Shown here: positions 7,617 through 17,332 of the stretch, in pieces | Layout: each line of letters starts with the position of its first letter | How positions within the stretch are numbered: the stretch's first letter is position 1 | Assembly (NCBI GenBank): GCA_049680625.1 | Contig: JBAUID010000116.1 | Coordinates: forward strand, 37,382-101,381 | Source of the DNA: JAUIAI01 sp049680625 | GTDB lineage: Bacteria > Pseudomonadota > Gammaproteobacteria > Burkholderiales > Burkholderiaceae_E | Reading direction: 5' to 3' | Length of the DNA stretch: 64,000 nucleotides | Notes under the pieces: model-generated | What the model saw: the letters and a program-made list of their open reading frames with translations, nothing else | The model's database searches: none | Told to the model about the DNA's origin: nothing | Position numbers and translations under genes: made by a program

Positions 7617-10600
7617 ATGGAAATTGCTCAGCGCCAATTGGCCCAGGGGCTTTACGACCCGCGCAATGAACACGATAGCTGTGGCGTTGGTTTTGTTGCC
7701 CATATCAAAGGCAATCGAAGCCACGGCATTATCGATCAAGGCTTGCAGATCTTGTGCAACCTGGACCATCGCGGCGCGGTTGGTGCAGACCCGCTGATGG
7801 GTGATGGTGCCGGATTACTGGCGCAGATTCCTGACCTGTACTTTCGCGAAGAGATGCGTCGCCAGGGTGTTGAACTGCCCCCGGCTGGTGAATACGGGGT
7901 CGGGATGATTTTCCTGCCTAAAGAGCCCGCGTCGCGCCTGGCCTGCGAGCAGCAACTGGAACGTTCCGTGCTTGCTGAAGGCCAGCGGGTCCTGGGTTGG
8001 CGAGATGTGCCGGTTGACTCGGCGATGGAGATGTCGCCGTCTGTCAAAGAGAAAGAACCCGCAATTCGTCAGATATTTATTGGCCGCGGCGAAGACATCA
8101 TGGTGACCGACGCCCTCGAGCGTAAGTTGTACGTTATTCGCAAGCGGGCCAGCCACGATATTCAAAGGTTGCGTCTGAAGCACGGCAAAGAGTATTACGT
8201 CGTGTCAATGTCGGCACGCACGGTGATCTACAAAGGTTTGTTACTGTGCGGGCAAGTCGGCCAGTATTTCAAAGATTTGCGGGATCCCCGATTTGTGTCG
8301 GCGATGGCGTTGGTACATCAGCGATTTTCTACCAATACGTTTCCGGAATGGCCGCTGGCTCATCCGTATCGGATGGTTGCGCACAACGGTGAAATCAATA
8401 CAGTCAAAGGCAACTACAACTGGCTGCGGGCGCGCGAAGGCGTAATGAAATCACCTGTCCTCGGTGACGACTTAGCCAAGCTCTACCCAATTGTGTATCC
8501 GGGTCAGTCAGATACCGCCACCTTTGACAACTGCCTTGAACTACTCACCATGGCGGGTTATCCCCTTGCCCATGCCGTAATGATGATGATCCCGGAGGCC
8601 TGGGAAAATCACAAACTGATGAATGCCAAGCAGCGTGCGTTCTACGAATTTCACGCGGCCATGATGGAGCCCTGGGACGGGCCTGCCGCAATTGCATTTA
8701 CAGACGGTCGACAAATTGGCGCCACGTTGGACCGAAACGGTTTGCGCCCTGCTCGCTATTGCATCACTGATGACGACCTGGTGATTATGGGTTCTGAGGC
8801 CGGCGTACTGCCAATTCCAGAAAGCAAAATTAAGAAAAAGTGGCGCTTGCAACCGGGCAAAATGTTCCTGATTGATCTGGAACAAGGCCGCATTGTTGAT
8901 GACGCAGAGCTTAAGCAGCAACTGGCCAACAGCAAGCCATACCGCGAATGGATTGATGCGATTCGGGTGAAGATTCAGGATATCGAAATCGATCCGCGTG
9001 ATGCCCAGTACCTCGTGACCCCGGCCCGTCCCGGGGTGAGTCTGCTCGACCGTCAGCAAGCGGCCGGGTTTACCCAGGAAGATATTAAATTCCTGATCGG
9101 GCCAATGGCGGAGAATGGTGAAGAAGCCACCGGTTCGATGGGTAACGATACGCCCCTGGCTGTCCTGTCTGACCGGAAAAAGCCGCTTTATAACTATTTC
9201 AGGCAATTGTTTGCCCAGGTGACCAACCCGCCGATTGATCCAATTCGCGAAGAACTGGTGATGTCGTTGGTGAGTTTTGTCGGGCCCAAGCAAAACCTGC
9301 TGGACTTGAACAACACGAATCCGCCCATTCGGCTTGAGCTTGATCAACCGGTGCTTGACTTTGAAGACATGGCAAAAATCCGTGGGGTCGAGCATTACAC
9401 GGGTAACAAGTTCAAGTCTTATGAGGTCAACGTCTGTTACCCGGTTTCCTGGGGGCGTGACGGCATTGAGGCGCGTCTTGCGTCGCTGGCTTCAGAAGCA
9501 GAAGACGCGGTGCGCAAGGGTTACAACATTCTGATCGTCTCCGACCGGATGACTGATGCGGACAATGTTGCGATTCCAAGCCTGCTGGCAATGAGTGCTA
9601 TTCACCAGCATCTGGTTGATCGGGGTCTGCGCACTTGCACAGGGCTGATCGTTGAAACCTCGTCAGCCCGCGAGGTGCACCACTTCGCCACGCTTGCGGG
9701 CTACGGCGCTGAGGCCATTCATCCATACCTTGCGCTTGAAACACTGGTTGATATTTACGCAGGCCTGCCTGAAAGCGTTGGGCCCGATAAAGCCATCAAA
9801 AACTACATCAAGGCGATTGGTAAAGGCTTGCGCAAAGTCATGTCCAAGATGGGCATCTCAACTTACATGAGTTACTGCGGCGCGCAGATATTCGAAGCGG
9901 TCGGTTTGTCATCAGAAGTCTGTGTCAAGTACTTCACCGGAACGCCGTCCAATATCGAAGGCATTTCCGTTTTTGATATCGCTGAAGAGGCGTTGCGCCG
10001 CCATCTTGAAGCCTTCGGAGACAGCCCGGTGCTGGCCAATGCCCTTGATGCGGGCGGCGAATATGCGTACCGCACACGCGGTGAACAACACATGTGGACC
10101 CCGGATGCTATTGCTAAGCTACAGCACTCGACCCGGGGCAATACGTACAGCACCTTCAAAGAGTACACCCAGATCATCAATGATCAGTCGACTCGTCACA
10201 TGACGTTGCGCGGTTTGTTTGAGTTCCGCACCGACTTGTGCGACCCCATAGACATCATCGAAGTTGAGCCGGCGTCAGAAATTGTCAAACGGTTTGCAAC
10301 CGGCGCCATGTCACTGGGTTCGATATCAACCGAAGCCCATACAACGCTGGCAATTGCCATGAACCGCATTGGCGGTAAGTCAAATACGGGTGAGGGTGGT
10401 GAGGATCGCTTGCGTTACCGACCGGAAATGAAAGCGGGCAAGTCGGTGGTCAATGATGGTGACACACTCGCAGACATCATCGGCGCTGATCGCGTCGTAA
10501 GCAATATTCTGCTCAAAAGTGGCGACTCACTGCGTTCGAAAATCAAGCAAGTCGCGTCGGGTCGCTTTGGGGTTACCGCAGAGTATCTGTCGTCAGCGGA

Positions 10601-12329
10601 TCAGATTCAGATCAAGATGGCGCAGGGCGCAAAACCCGGTGAAGGTGGGCAGTTACCCGGCCACAAAGTGTCGGATTATATCGGCCAGTTGCGCTATTCA
10701 GTGCCCGGGGTTGGGTTGATCTCTCCGCCACCTCACCACGATATTTATTCCATTGAAGATCTTGCTCAGCTGATTCACGACCTGAAAAATGCGAACCGTC
10801 GTGCCGATGTGTCGGTCAAACTGGTTTCCGAGGTTGGGGTTGGTACAGTGGCTGCCGGCGTGTCAAAGGCAAAAGCAGACCATGTCGTAATCGCCGGACA
10901 TGACGGCGGAACCGGGGCCTCCCCATTGAGCTCGATTAAGCATGCCGGAACGCCTTGGGAGTTAGGTCTTGCAGAAACTCAGCAAACCCTGGTGCTGAAC
11001 TGGCTACGCGACCGCATCACGGTACAAGCCGACGGGCAGATGAAAACCGGTCGCGATGTAGCAATTGCTGCTTTGCTTGGCGCTGATGAGATGGGTTTTG
11101 CCACTGCGCCCCTGGTGGTTGAAGGTTGCATAATGATGCGCAAGTGTCACCTGAATACCTGCCCGGTTGGCGTAGCTACACAAGACCCGGTATTGCGTGA
11201 ACGATTTAACGGTAAACCCGAGCACGTGGTTAACTTCTTCTTCTTTGTTGCCGAAGAAGTGCGTGAAATCATGGCGTCGCTGGGGATGCGGACTTTCGAT
11301 GAAATGATCGGGCGTTCCGATTTGCTTGATACCCGGGCCGGCATTGAACACTGGAAGGCCAAAGGTCTGGATTTCTCACGGGTATTTGCGCGCCCTGATG
11401 TGCCTGCGCACGTTGGGCGCTACCGTCAGGTGACGCAAAACCATAATCTTGACAAAGCGCTGGACAACAAGTTAATCGAGTTGTCGCAACCCGCGTTGTA
11501 CAAGGGAGAGAAAGTGTCTTTCATCATGCCGGTGCGCAATGTGAATCGGACCGTTGGCACAATGCTGGCCGGTGAGGTCGCCTTGAACCATGGGCATGAG
11601 GGTTTGCCGGATGACAGTATTCATATTCAGTTCAATGGCACTGCTGGTCAGAGCTTTGGCGCATTCGCTACACGCGGGATGACCCTGGATCTGGTTGGTC
11701 AGGCGAACGACTACGTTGGTAAAGGGTTGTCCGGCGGTACCATAATTGTCCGTCCGACCAATGACTTCAGAGGCCCGGCTGACGAGAACATTATTGTCGG
11801 CAACACTGTGTTGTACGGAGCAATCGAAGGGCAGGCGTACTTATCCGGGGTTGCCGGCGAGCGGTTCGCGGTGCGTAACTCGGGAGCGACAGCGGTCATT
11901 GAAGGTACCGGTGATCATTGCTGTGAGTACATGACCGGGGGCACGGTTGTTGTACTAGGCGCGACTGGACGAAACTTTGGGGCCGGGATGTCTGGCGGGA
12001 TTGCTTACGTCTATGACCGTGCTGCCAATTTCGAGGATTATTGCAATCCGGCGATGGTTGCTGTCGAAAAATTGCTGCCAACTTCCGTACAGATGGATAC
12101 AACAGAACCGGCCACCTGGCATACCGGAGAGTGTGACGAGATTATTCTTAAAAACCTGATCGAAAAACACTTCAAGCTGACTGGTAGTACCAAGGCGGGG
12201 TCGATCCTTGAAAACTGGGAGCTTGAAAGGGCACGGTTTGTTAAGGTCTTTCCGCACGAGTATCGACGCGCGATGAGCGAAATGCACGAGAAATCGCAGG
12301 CGGGGCAGCAGCAGAAATTGACGGCTTGA
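7617..12329 (+). CDS. gltB: Glutamate synthase (NADPH) large subunit
   Basis: Large subunit of GOGAT, which makes two glutamates from glutamine and 2-oxoglutarate. In the 1570 residues Cys22 (HDSCGVGF) is the expected N-terminal nucleophile of the class II glutaminase domain after removal of a 21-residue propeptide. The glutaminase domain runs to about 430, a central linker domain to about 780, the FMN/2-oxoglutarate TIM barrel from about 860 to 1240, and the C-terminal beta-helix GXGXG domain from about 1300 to 1510. The 3Fe-4S cysteine cluster is visible as RKCHLNTCPVG near 1175-1185. The ATG has a strong Shine-Dalgarno. gltD follows 79 bases downstream. Confidence 0.98.
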   Translation: MEIAQRQLAQGLYDPRNEHDSCGVGFVAHIKGNRSHGIIDQGLQILCNLDHRGAVGADPLMGDGAGLLAQIPDLYFREEMRRQGVELPPAGEYGVGMIFLPKEPASRLACEQQLERSVLAEGQRVLGWRDVPVDSAMEMSPSVKEKEPAIRQIFIGRGEDIMVTDALERKLYVIRKRASHDIQRLRLKHGKEYYVVSMSARTVIYKGLLLCGQVGQYFKDLRDPRFVSAMALVHQRFSTNTFPEWPLAHPYRMVAHNGEINTVKGNYNWLRAREGVMKSPVLGDDLAKLYPIVYPGQSDTATFDNCLELLTMAGYPLAHAVMMMIPEAWENHKLMNAKQRAFYEFHAAMMEPWDGPAAIAFTDGRQIGATLDRNGLRPARYCITDDDLVIMGSEAGVLPIPESKIKKKWRLQPGKMFLIDLEQGRIVDDAELKQQLANSKPYREWIDAIRVKIQDIEIDPRDAQYLVTPARPGVSLLDRQQAAGFTQEDIKFLIGPMAENGEEATGSMGNDTPLAVLSDRKKPLYNYFRQLFAQVTNPPIDPIREELVMSLVSFVGPKQNLLDLNNTNPPIRLELDQPVLDFEDMAKIRGVEHYTGNKFKSYEVNVCYPVSWGRDGIEARLASLASEAEDAVRKGYNILIVSDRMTDADNVAIPSLLAMSAIHQHLVDRGLRTCTGLIVETSSAREVHHFATLAGYGAEAIHPYLALETLVDIYAGLPESVGPDKAIKNYIKAIGKGLRKVMSKMGISTYMSYCGAQIFEAVGLSSEVCVKYFTGTPSNIEGISVFDIAEEALRRHLEAFGDSPVLANALDAGGEYAYRTRGEQHMWTPDAIAKLQHSTRGNTYSTFKEYTQIINDQSTRHMTLRGLFEFRTDLCDPIDIIEVEPASEIVKRFATGAMSLGSISTEAHTTLAIAMNRIGGKSNTGEGGEDRLRYRPEMKAGKSVVNDGDTLADIIGADRVVSNILLKSGDSLRSKIKQVASGRFGVTAEYLSSADQIQIKMAQGAKPGEGGQLPGHKVSDYIGQLRYSVPGVGLISPPPHHDIYSIEDLAQLIHDLKNANRRADVSVKLVSEVGVGTVAAGVSKAKADHVVIAGHDGGTGASPLSSIKHAGTPWELGLAETQQTLVLNWLRDRITVQADGQMKTGRDVAIAALLGADEMGFATAPLVVEGCIMMRKCHLNTCPVGVATQDPVLRERFNGKPEHVVNFFFFVAEEVREIMASLGMRTFDEMIGRSDLLDTRAGIEHWKAKGLDFSRVFARPDVPAHVGRYRQVTQNHNLDKALDNKLIELSQPALYKGEKVSFIMPVRNVNRTVGTMLAGEVALNHGHEGLPDDSIHIQFNGTAGQSFGAFATRGMTLDLVGQANDYVGKGLSGGTIIVRPTNDFRGPADENIIVGNTVLYGAIEGQAYLSGVAGERFAVRNSGATAVIEGTGDHCCEYMTGGTVVVLGATGRNFGAGMSGGIAYVYDRAANFEDYCNPAMVAVEKLLPTSVQMDTTEPATWHTGECDEIILKNLIEKHFKLTGSTKAGSILENWELERARFVKVFPHEYRRAMSEMHEKSQAGQQQKLTA

Positions 12330-12408
12330 ATGTTGCGGGCGGGTGCCCGGTTACTGTCGGGTCATTGCAGGTAAAACGCGGTTGCAAGAAATACAAGGCT
12401 AACGAGAT

Positions 12409-13896
12409 ATGGGTAAAGTAACAGGGTTTCTAGAGTTCGAGCGGCTCAACGAAGCAGCGGAAAAAACAGACAATCGCACCAAGCATTACCGCGAGTTTGT
12501 TATGCACTTGTCGGATGAAGAAGCGTCCCGCCAAGGTGCCCGCTGTATGGATTGCGGGATTCCGTTTTGCCAAAACGGATGCCCGGTCAATAACATCATC
12601 CCCGATTGGAACGACTTGGTGTATCGCGGTGATTGGGAAAACGCGCTCGAAACTTTGCACTCGACCAATAATTTCCCTGAGTTCACCGGCCGGGTATGTC
12701 CGGCGCCCTGCGAGTCCGCGTGTACTTTAAACATTAACAGCGACGCAGTTGGAATCAAGTCGATTGAACACGCAATCATCGACAAAGGCTGGGAAATGGG
12801 TTGGGTGGTGCCACAACCACCCGCTGAGAAAACCGGGAAGAAGGTTGCGGTTGTCGGCTCCGGGCCGGCTGGCCTGGCCTGCGCCCAGCAACTGGCGCGT
12901 GCCGGTCACGATGTAACCGTTTATGAAAAGAATGACCGGGTCGGTGGCTTGTTGCGCTACGGGATTCCAGATTTCAAAATGGAAAAGTCCCATATCGATC
13001 GCCGGGTTGAGCAGATGATTGCCGAGGGAGTTACTTTTGCAACCGGCGTGTTGGTCAGCAGCGAACCCGATCTGGGAACCGTGACAAACTGGTCGCAAAA
13101 GCGGATCAATCCAGCCGATATCAAGGCTCAATACGATGCCGTCGTGTTAACCGGTGGTGCTGAACAACCACGCGACTTGCCGGTTCCCGGTCGAGAGTTG
13201 CGCGGTGTTCACTTTGCGATGCAATTTCTGCCGCAGCAAAATAAACGTGTTGCCGGCGACAGCGTGGATGGCCAAATTCTTGCGACTGGTAAAAATGTTG
13301 TGGTAATTGGTGGCGGAGATACTGGCTCAGATTGTGTCGGTACCAGTAATCGTCAGGGTGCAAAGCGAGTTGTCCAGTTCGAATTAATGCCACAGCCGCC
13401 TCAGGAAGAAGACAAACCAATGACCTGGCCTTACTGGCCGGTTAAGTTACGGACGTCTTCCTCACACGAAGAAGGTTGTGACCGGGACTGGGCCGTGACG
13501 ACTAAAGCCTTTAAAGACGATGGCAAAGGTAACGTCAGCGCCTTGGTTTGCGCCCGGGTGGAGTGGACACAAAATGCTGATTCCGGCCGGATGGAAATGA
13601 CCGAAGTGCCCGGGTCCGAATTTGAAATTGCCGCAGATCTGGTGTTGTTCGCCATGGGTTTTGTTTCACCGATTGGTGCGGTGCTGGATGGTTTTGGTGT
13701 CGAAAAAGATAACCGCAACAATGCCCTGGCAACAACGGAAGGTGAGGGTTGCTACCGAACCAGCGTTGACAAGGTCTTTGCCAGTGGTGACATGCGTCGC
13801 GGTCAGTCGCTCGTAGTCTGGGCTATTCGTGAAGGGCGGCAGTGCGCCCGGTCGGTTGACGAATTCCTGATGGGCTCGAGCGTCCTTCCGCGATAA
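12409..13896 (+). CDS. gltD: Glutamate synthase (NADPH) small subunit
   Basis: Small subunit of GOGAT. It takes electrons from NADPH through FAD and iron-sulphur clusters to the GltB FMN. The 495 residues have the N-terminal cysteine region (CMDCGIPFCQNGCP near 46-59 and CPAPCESACT near 100-109) that binds two 4Fe-4S clusters. The FAD Rossmann motif GSGPAGLACAQQLARAG lies near 147-163, and the NADPH motif GGGDTGSDCVGTSNRQGA near 302-319. A C-terminal FAD motif, FASGDMRRGQSLVVWAI, closes the fold. Length and order after gltB are standard, and the two form one operon. Confidence 0.97.
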   Translation: MGKVTGFLEFERLNEAAEKTDNRTKHYREFVMHLSDEEASRQGARCMDCGIPFCQNGCPVNNIIPDWNDLVYRGDWENALETLHSTNNFPEFTGRVCPAPCESACTLNINSDAVGIKSIEHAIIDKGWEMGWVVPQPPAEKTGKKVAVVGSGPAGLACAQQLARAGHDVTVYEKNDRVGGLLRYGIPDFKMEKSHIDRRVEQMIAEGVTFATGVLVSSEPDLGTVTNWSQKRINPADIKAQYDAVVLTGGAEQPRDLPVPGRELRGVHFAMQFLPQQNKRVAGDSVDGQILATGKNVVVIGGGDTGSDCVGTSNRQGAKRVVQFELMPQPPQEEDKPMTWPYWPVKLRTSSSHEEGCDRDWAVTTKAFKDDGKGNVSALVCARVEWTQNADSGRMEMTEVPGSEFEIAADLVLFAMGFVSPIGAVLDGFGVEKDNRNNALATTEGEGCYRTSVDKVFASGDMRRGQSLVVWAIREGRQCARSVDEFLMGSSVLPR

Positions 13897-13898
13897 GC

Positions 13899-13971
13899 AT
13901 TGCCGAAACAACGGGCTCAGAGTCGCAGGTTAAACACCGCGTCGAGCCCGTTGTCGGTTTCGGCAATTTTT
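13899..13971 (+). terminator. gltBD terminator whose stem includes the end of the convergent gene
   Basis: A 20-bp inverted repeat (ATTGCCGAAAC then AACGGGCTC; right arm GAGCCCGTT, 4-base bulge, GTTTCGGCAAT) with a 25-base loop is followed by TTTTT at 13967-13971. The left arm starts 3 bases after the gltD stop. The right arm lies within the last codons of the convergent dioxygenase-like gene, so the terminator and a protein-coding end share the same bases. Confidence 0.75.
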
Positions 13972-14567
13972 GCAGTCAGTAGCGAGCGGTCGGATGCCCA
14001 CAGTGATGCAGCCATCCGACCCAGCATGCCAGCTTCCTTGGTTTCACCAGGAAAATACATCTGCGTCGTCAGGCGTTGGTTACCGTCGTCGATTCGAAAG
14101 TGGACGTGTGGTGGACGTGAGCCATAGGCAGTGGGTTTGATGGTCAGGAACTGGTATTGGCCCCGCGCATCGGTTCTTGTCTGCCCGTAGCCTTGAAATC
14201 CGTCCTGGGCGGGTTTTTCGCCGGCGTCATCAGGGTGCCGGTAACGCCCTTCATGATTTGCCTGCCAGATCGCTACTCGGGCACCGATGGCTGGTGAACC
14301 ATCGGATCTGAGTACCTGGCCGGTGAGCCGCATTGCTATGCCAGGCGAGTATGGCTGGCGGTCATCCAGGACAATCAGGTTCTCGTCAACATCGCCATCC
14401 CAGCTCAGCGGATAAAACGGTCCTTCCGTTTCACTCGGCGTGCGGCCGGCGGCCGCGGCAGTATTTGCCTGGCCAGGCGGGCTGGCGCATCCGGCAACGG
14501 ATGTGGCGCCCAGCGCCAGCAGAAATCGGCGTCGCCCGGAAGCTATCGGATCATTGTCATCAATCAT
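13917..14567 (-). CDS. Intradiol ring-cleavage dioxygenase-like exported protein
   Basis: Resembles the protocatechuate 3,4-dioxygenase / intradiol dioxygenase superfamily. Secreted members of this family are found in many bacteria, usually with unknown substrates. The 216 residues start with a twin-arginine-like leader (GRRRFLLALG at 11-20) that runs into a lipobox-like VAGC (Cys27), so export or membrane anchoring is likely. Putative non-haem iron ligands are Tyr109 (EGRYRH), Tyr148, His154 and His156 (RPPHVHF). The 39-residue Tyr-Tyr spacing equals that of known enzymes, but the loop to the first His is shorter. The N-terminal TEGPFYP motif is also typical. It is convergent with gltD and has no catabolic neighbours, so the aromatic substrate cannot be guessed. 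Confidence 0.8.
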   Translation of the reverse strand: MIDDNDPIASGRRRFLLALGATSVAGCASPPGQANTAAAAGRTPSETEGPFYPLSWDGDVDENLIVLDDRQPYSPGIAMRLTGQVLRSDGSPAIGARVAIWQANHEGRYRHPDDAGEKPAQDGFQGYGQTRTDARGQYQFLTIKPTAYGSRPPHVHFRIDDGNQRLTTQMYFPGETKEAGMLGRMAASLWASDRSLLTAKIAETDNGLDAVFNLRL

Positions 14568-14718
14568 TGTGGATACCTATGGTGCGATGGTGCATACCGA
14601 AGTCTGGCAATCCTTCGTGGATACTCGGTGCACCTTTAAGGAGCTTGCCCGATGTCCGGCAGTTTTGAGATATGCTGATAACGCGCCGTTACTCTAAATT
14701 TCGGCATTTCTTTGTCCT

Positions 14719-14767
14719 AATCCTTTATTTTAATCCTTTGTTTTTATCCTTTGTTTTAATCCTAATG
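14719..14767. repeat. AT-rich tandem repeat (AATCCTTTGTTTT)n upstream of the amidase
   Basis: About three and a half imperfect copies of a 12-14 base unit (AATCCTTT-A/G-TTTT) lie head to tail at 14719-14731, 14732-14745, 14746-14757 and 14758-14767. They sit between divergently transcribed genes, 48-96 bases before the amidase start, where promoter elements would be expected. Copy number could vary by slippage. Confidence 0.75.
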
Positions 14768-14814
14768 TCAAGCTGGCACAGGGTTGATTTTACCAACCAG
14801 GCAATGGAAATCAG

Positions 14815-16227
14815 ATGACAGAAAGCCACTCGTTTGCGGACATGTCCGCCTCCGCTCTGACCCGTGCTTATGCGAGCGGCGAAATATCTCCGGTTGAGGT
14901 CGCACGCGCGGTTTTTGATCGCATGGATCAATGGGAACCGTCGATAAACGCGATGTACCGGATCCACCGTGACCCGGCACTGGCGGCAGCGGCCGCTTCT
15001 GAAGCCCGATGGCGTAGTGGCCGGACAATGTCTCCGATTGACGGCGTGCCGGTTACCCTGAAGGAAAATTTAGATACTGTTGGTGACCCGACTCCGTCCG
15101 GCACTGCCGCCACGGTTCTGGTGAATAAAACAATCGATGCGCCACCGGCTGCGCGGGTACGCGAAGCGGGGTGCACAATTTTGGGCAAGACAACAATGCC
15201 CGACTTTGGCATGTTGTCATCCGGGTTGTCGTCGATTCACGGAGTGACCCGAAACCCCTGGCGTCTGGATCGCAATACGTCAGGTTCTTCGTCGGGGGCC
15301 GGGGCTGCCGGAGCGGCCGGTTATGGGCCGTTGCACGTGGGTACGGATATTGGTGGCTCAGTACGTTTGCCGGCATGCCATTGCGGATTGTTTGGTCTTA
15401 AACCCAGCCTGGGAAGAATTCCGATTGACCCGCCGTACATGGGTCGTGCGGCCGGACCAATGACTCGTACCGTGCAGGACGCCGCTTTATTGCTTTCAGT
15501 GCTCACCGGCCCGGACGACCGGGACTATATGAGTCTGCCGCATCAGCCGGTGGACTATGCCGGACAACTCGACGCATTAAACGTCAAAGGCCTGCGCATT
15601 GGTTTAATGCTTGAAATGGGCGTTGGAACCGAACCTGACCCGATTGTTGTCCAAGCGACTAAAGATGCTGGCGCAGCGCTGGAAAAACACGGCGCGATTG
15701 TTGAGCCGGTTGATAGCTTTTTGACCCAGGCAATGCTCGACGGTATTTGTCTGTTCTTTGAGGCCCGCTCTTTTAACGACATCAACGCCATGAGCGAGAC
15801 AACCCGGGAAAAAATTCTACCGTTTATTGTGCAATGGTGTACTTATCGTGCGGGGTCTTTTTCCGGGGCCCAGGTGATGGAGGCTTATAGCCAGGTAGTG
15901 GCAATGCGTCAGGCTGCGGTACGCACAACAGGCGGATTTGACTACGTGTTGTCACCCGTTTCACCAATCCTGCCGTATGAGTTTGATCGCCATAGCCCGC
16001 AGGACGATCCGCATGACGCCTTACCTCATATCGCTTTTACCGTGGCCTACAACATGAGTGAACAACCCGCGTCATCGGTTAATTGGCATCATCACGAGGG
16101 CCTGCCTGTTGGTGTCCAGGTGATTGGTAAGCGGTTTAACGACCTGGGTGTGCTGCAGCTTTCCCGGGTGCTCGAACAGCTGCGCGGCCCGCAAGCCGAA
16201 TGGCCTGGATTGCCAACGCCGGTCTAG
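14815..16227 (+). CDS. Amidase signature family hydrolase
   Basis: Serine amidase of the amidase-signature family (relatives include GatA, indoleacetamide hydrolase and fatty amide hydrolase), hydrolysing C-N amide bonds in the cytoplasm. In 470 residues the Ser-cisSer-Lys triad is visible: Lys83 (GVPVTLKENLD), the cis-Ser in the Gly/Ser run TSGSSSGAGAAG (near 156-166), and the nucleophile Ser182 in GGSVRLPA. The C-terminal region near 400-470 with GLPVGVQVIG is also conserved. It is not GatA, because no gatB or gatC is nearby and the sequence around the signature is of the general amidase type. A GGAA-like ribosome site precedes the ATG. The substrate is unknown. Confidence 0.92.
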   Translation: MTESHSFADMSASALTRAYASGEISPVEVARAVFDRMDQWEPSINAMYRIHRDPALAAAAASEARWRSGRTMSPIDGVPVTLKENLDTVGDPTPSGTAATVLVNKTIDAPPAARVREAGCTILGKTTMPDFGMLSSGLSSIHGVTRNPWRLDRNTSGSSSGAGAAGAAGYGPLHVGTDIGGSVRLPACHCGLFGLKPSLGRIPIDPPYMGRAAGPMTRTVQDAALLLSVLTGPDDRDYMSLPHQPVDYAGQLDALNVKGLRIGLMLEMGVGTEPDPIVVQATKDAGAALEKHGAIVEPVDSFLTQAMLDGICLFFEARSFNDINAMSETTREKILPFIVQWCTYRAGSFSGAQVMEAYSQVVAMRQAAVRTTGGFDYVLSPVSPILPYEFDRHSPQDDPHDALPHIAFTVAYNMSEQPASSVNWHHHEGLPVGVQVIGKRFNDLGVLQLSRVLEQLRGPQAEWPGLPTPV

Positions 16228-16246
16228 TCGGTCAAGACCAGGCTAA

Positions 16247-17281
16247 CTACTGGCTGGCTTCGTATATCCTGGTCTCCGGATAAAACGCATACCAGGCAAA
16301 CCAGAAAGAAATCACCGTTGGTACCTCGGTGCCGGTTGAGTCCAGCAGGCGTGCCGTTTTGTGTTTGTCGTTGTACTCAACCGTCATCGGTTGATCGTCG
16401 TAGATGAAATGAACCGGCTTGCCGGCAATTCCTGCCTGGCGCAGCTGACTGAACGGCCATGCCATTTGTTCTTTACCGCCGACCAGACCAAGCACCAGCT
16501 CTTTGGGGTGAAAGCGCTCGCTGGCGTGACGTACGGCAAACATCACGGTCTTTGTGTCTTCATATCCCTGGTACGGGTTGCGTTGGTAATCGCGTTGATG
16601 ACCCGTTTCGCTGGACAACACCAGGGTATCGGGATGGCGGTTCAACCAGTCTTCCCATGAGGTGTGCGCCATGACAACTGATTTCAACGGTGTGGTTTTC
16701 ATCGGGCCTGCAACGGACTTCACCATCAGCTGCGACCAAAGTGATTCCGTTTGGCGGTCATAGAGCAATACATCGCTGTTGTAGAGCAAACCCGAGACGC
16801 CAAAGGTAAGCGCCTTGTTATTGATCGTTGCTTCAAATGCCATACCAGTGCCACACAGCGGGCAATAAGTGACGACAACCGGCTCATCCGCAAACTTGTC
16901 GTTCACAATCTCGTGCCAGTTCATGATCAGAATCGGATAGGCTTTGGCAACGCCGTTGCGCATAATGCCCATTACCCGCGTCTGTGGCTTGAGATGATCG
17001 GCCTGCGATGCGGTCAGAAACCGGGGTTCGTCGATGGCGGGAATGCCGTCACGAGGTGGTCCGCCGTGTTTTATCAGGGCTTCGGGAATCAAGGCATCAC
17101 CGAGATCAAAACCGTTTAGTGTGTACGCGAAAGCACTGCGAATTGGCCCGTTGTCCGACAGGCTTGCGATGCAAAAGACAACCGCAAGCAGCACAACTGA
17201 CCATAACCGAAAAATACTTCTGTCGTGCCGGGCTGCGTAGCCGCCTGATTGCTTACCGATGATCAGCCTGTGGCCGGACAT
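16247..17281 (-). CDS. DUF3179 domain-containing protein
   Basis: A 344-residue protein of the DUF3179 family, whose function is not established. There is an N-terminal hydrophobic segment (about 26-52, WSVVLLAVVFCIASL), so it is probably secreted or membrane-anchored. The family hallmarks follow: an AKAYPILIMNWHEIVND stretch near 113-130, and VVVTYCPLCGTGMAFE near 135-150 with a CxxC pair that could bind metal or form a disulphide. A later SLWSQL is also typical. The start has a GGAG ribosome site seven bases upstream. It is convergent with the amidase, 19 bases away, and lies downstream of the MaoC-like gene on the same strand. Confidence 0.88.
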   Translation of the reverse strand: MSGHRLIIGKQSGGYAARHDRSIFRLWSVVLLAVVFCIASLSDNGPIRSAFAYTLNGFDLGDALIPEALIKHGGPPRDGIPAIDEPRFLTASQADHLKPQTRVMGIMRNGVAKAYPILIMNWHEIVNDKFADEPVVVTYCPLCGTGMAFEATINNKALTFGVSGLLYNSDVLLYDRQTESLWSQLMVKSVAGPMKTTPLKSVVMAHTSWEDWLNRHPDTLVLSSETGHQRDYQRNPYQGYEDTKTVMFAVRHASERFHPKELVLGLVGGKEQMAWPFSQLRQAGIAGKPVHFIYDDQPMTVEYNDKHKTARLLDSTGTEVPTVISFWFAWYAFYPETRIYEASQ

Positions 17282-17332
17282 TGGTTTCTCCGTTGATTCC
17301 CCAGGAATGTAGTCGCCGGTGGTGGCATTTCC

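Noticed and set aside
8541..9395. A 284-codon open frame on the minus strand inside gltB
   Set aside because: It lies wholly antisense to conserved gltB sequence, has no ribosome site or domain, and is explained by the codon bias of the gene opposite.
14725..15028. Minus-strand open frames across the repeat and the amidase 5' end
   Set aside because: They are shadows of the amidase gene plus the low-complexity repeat, with no independent support.
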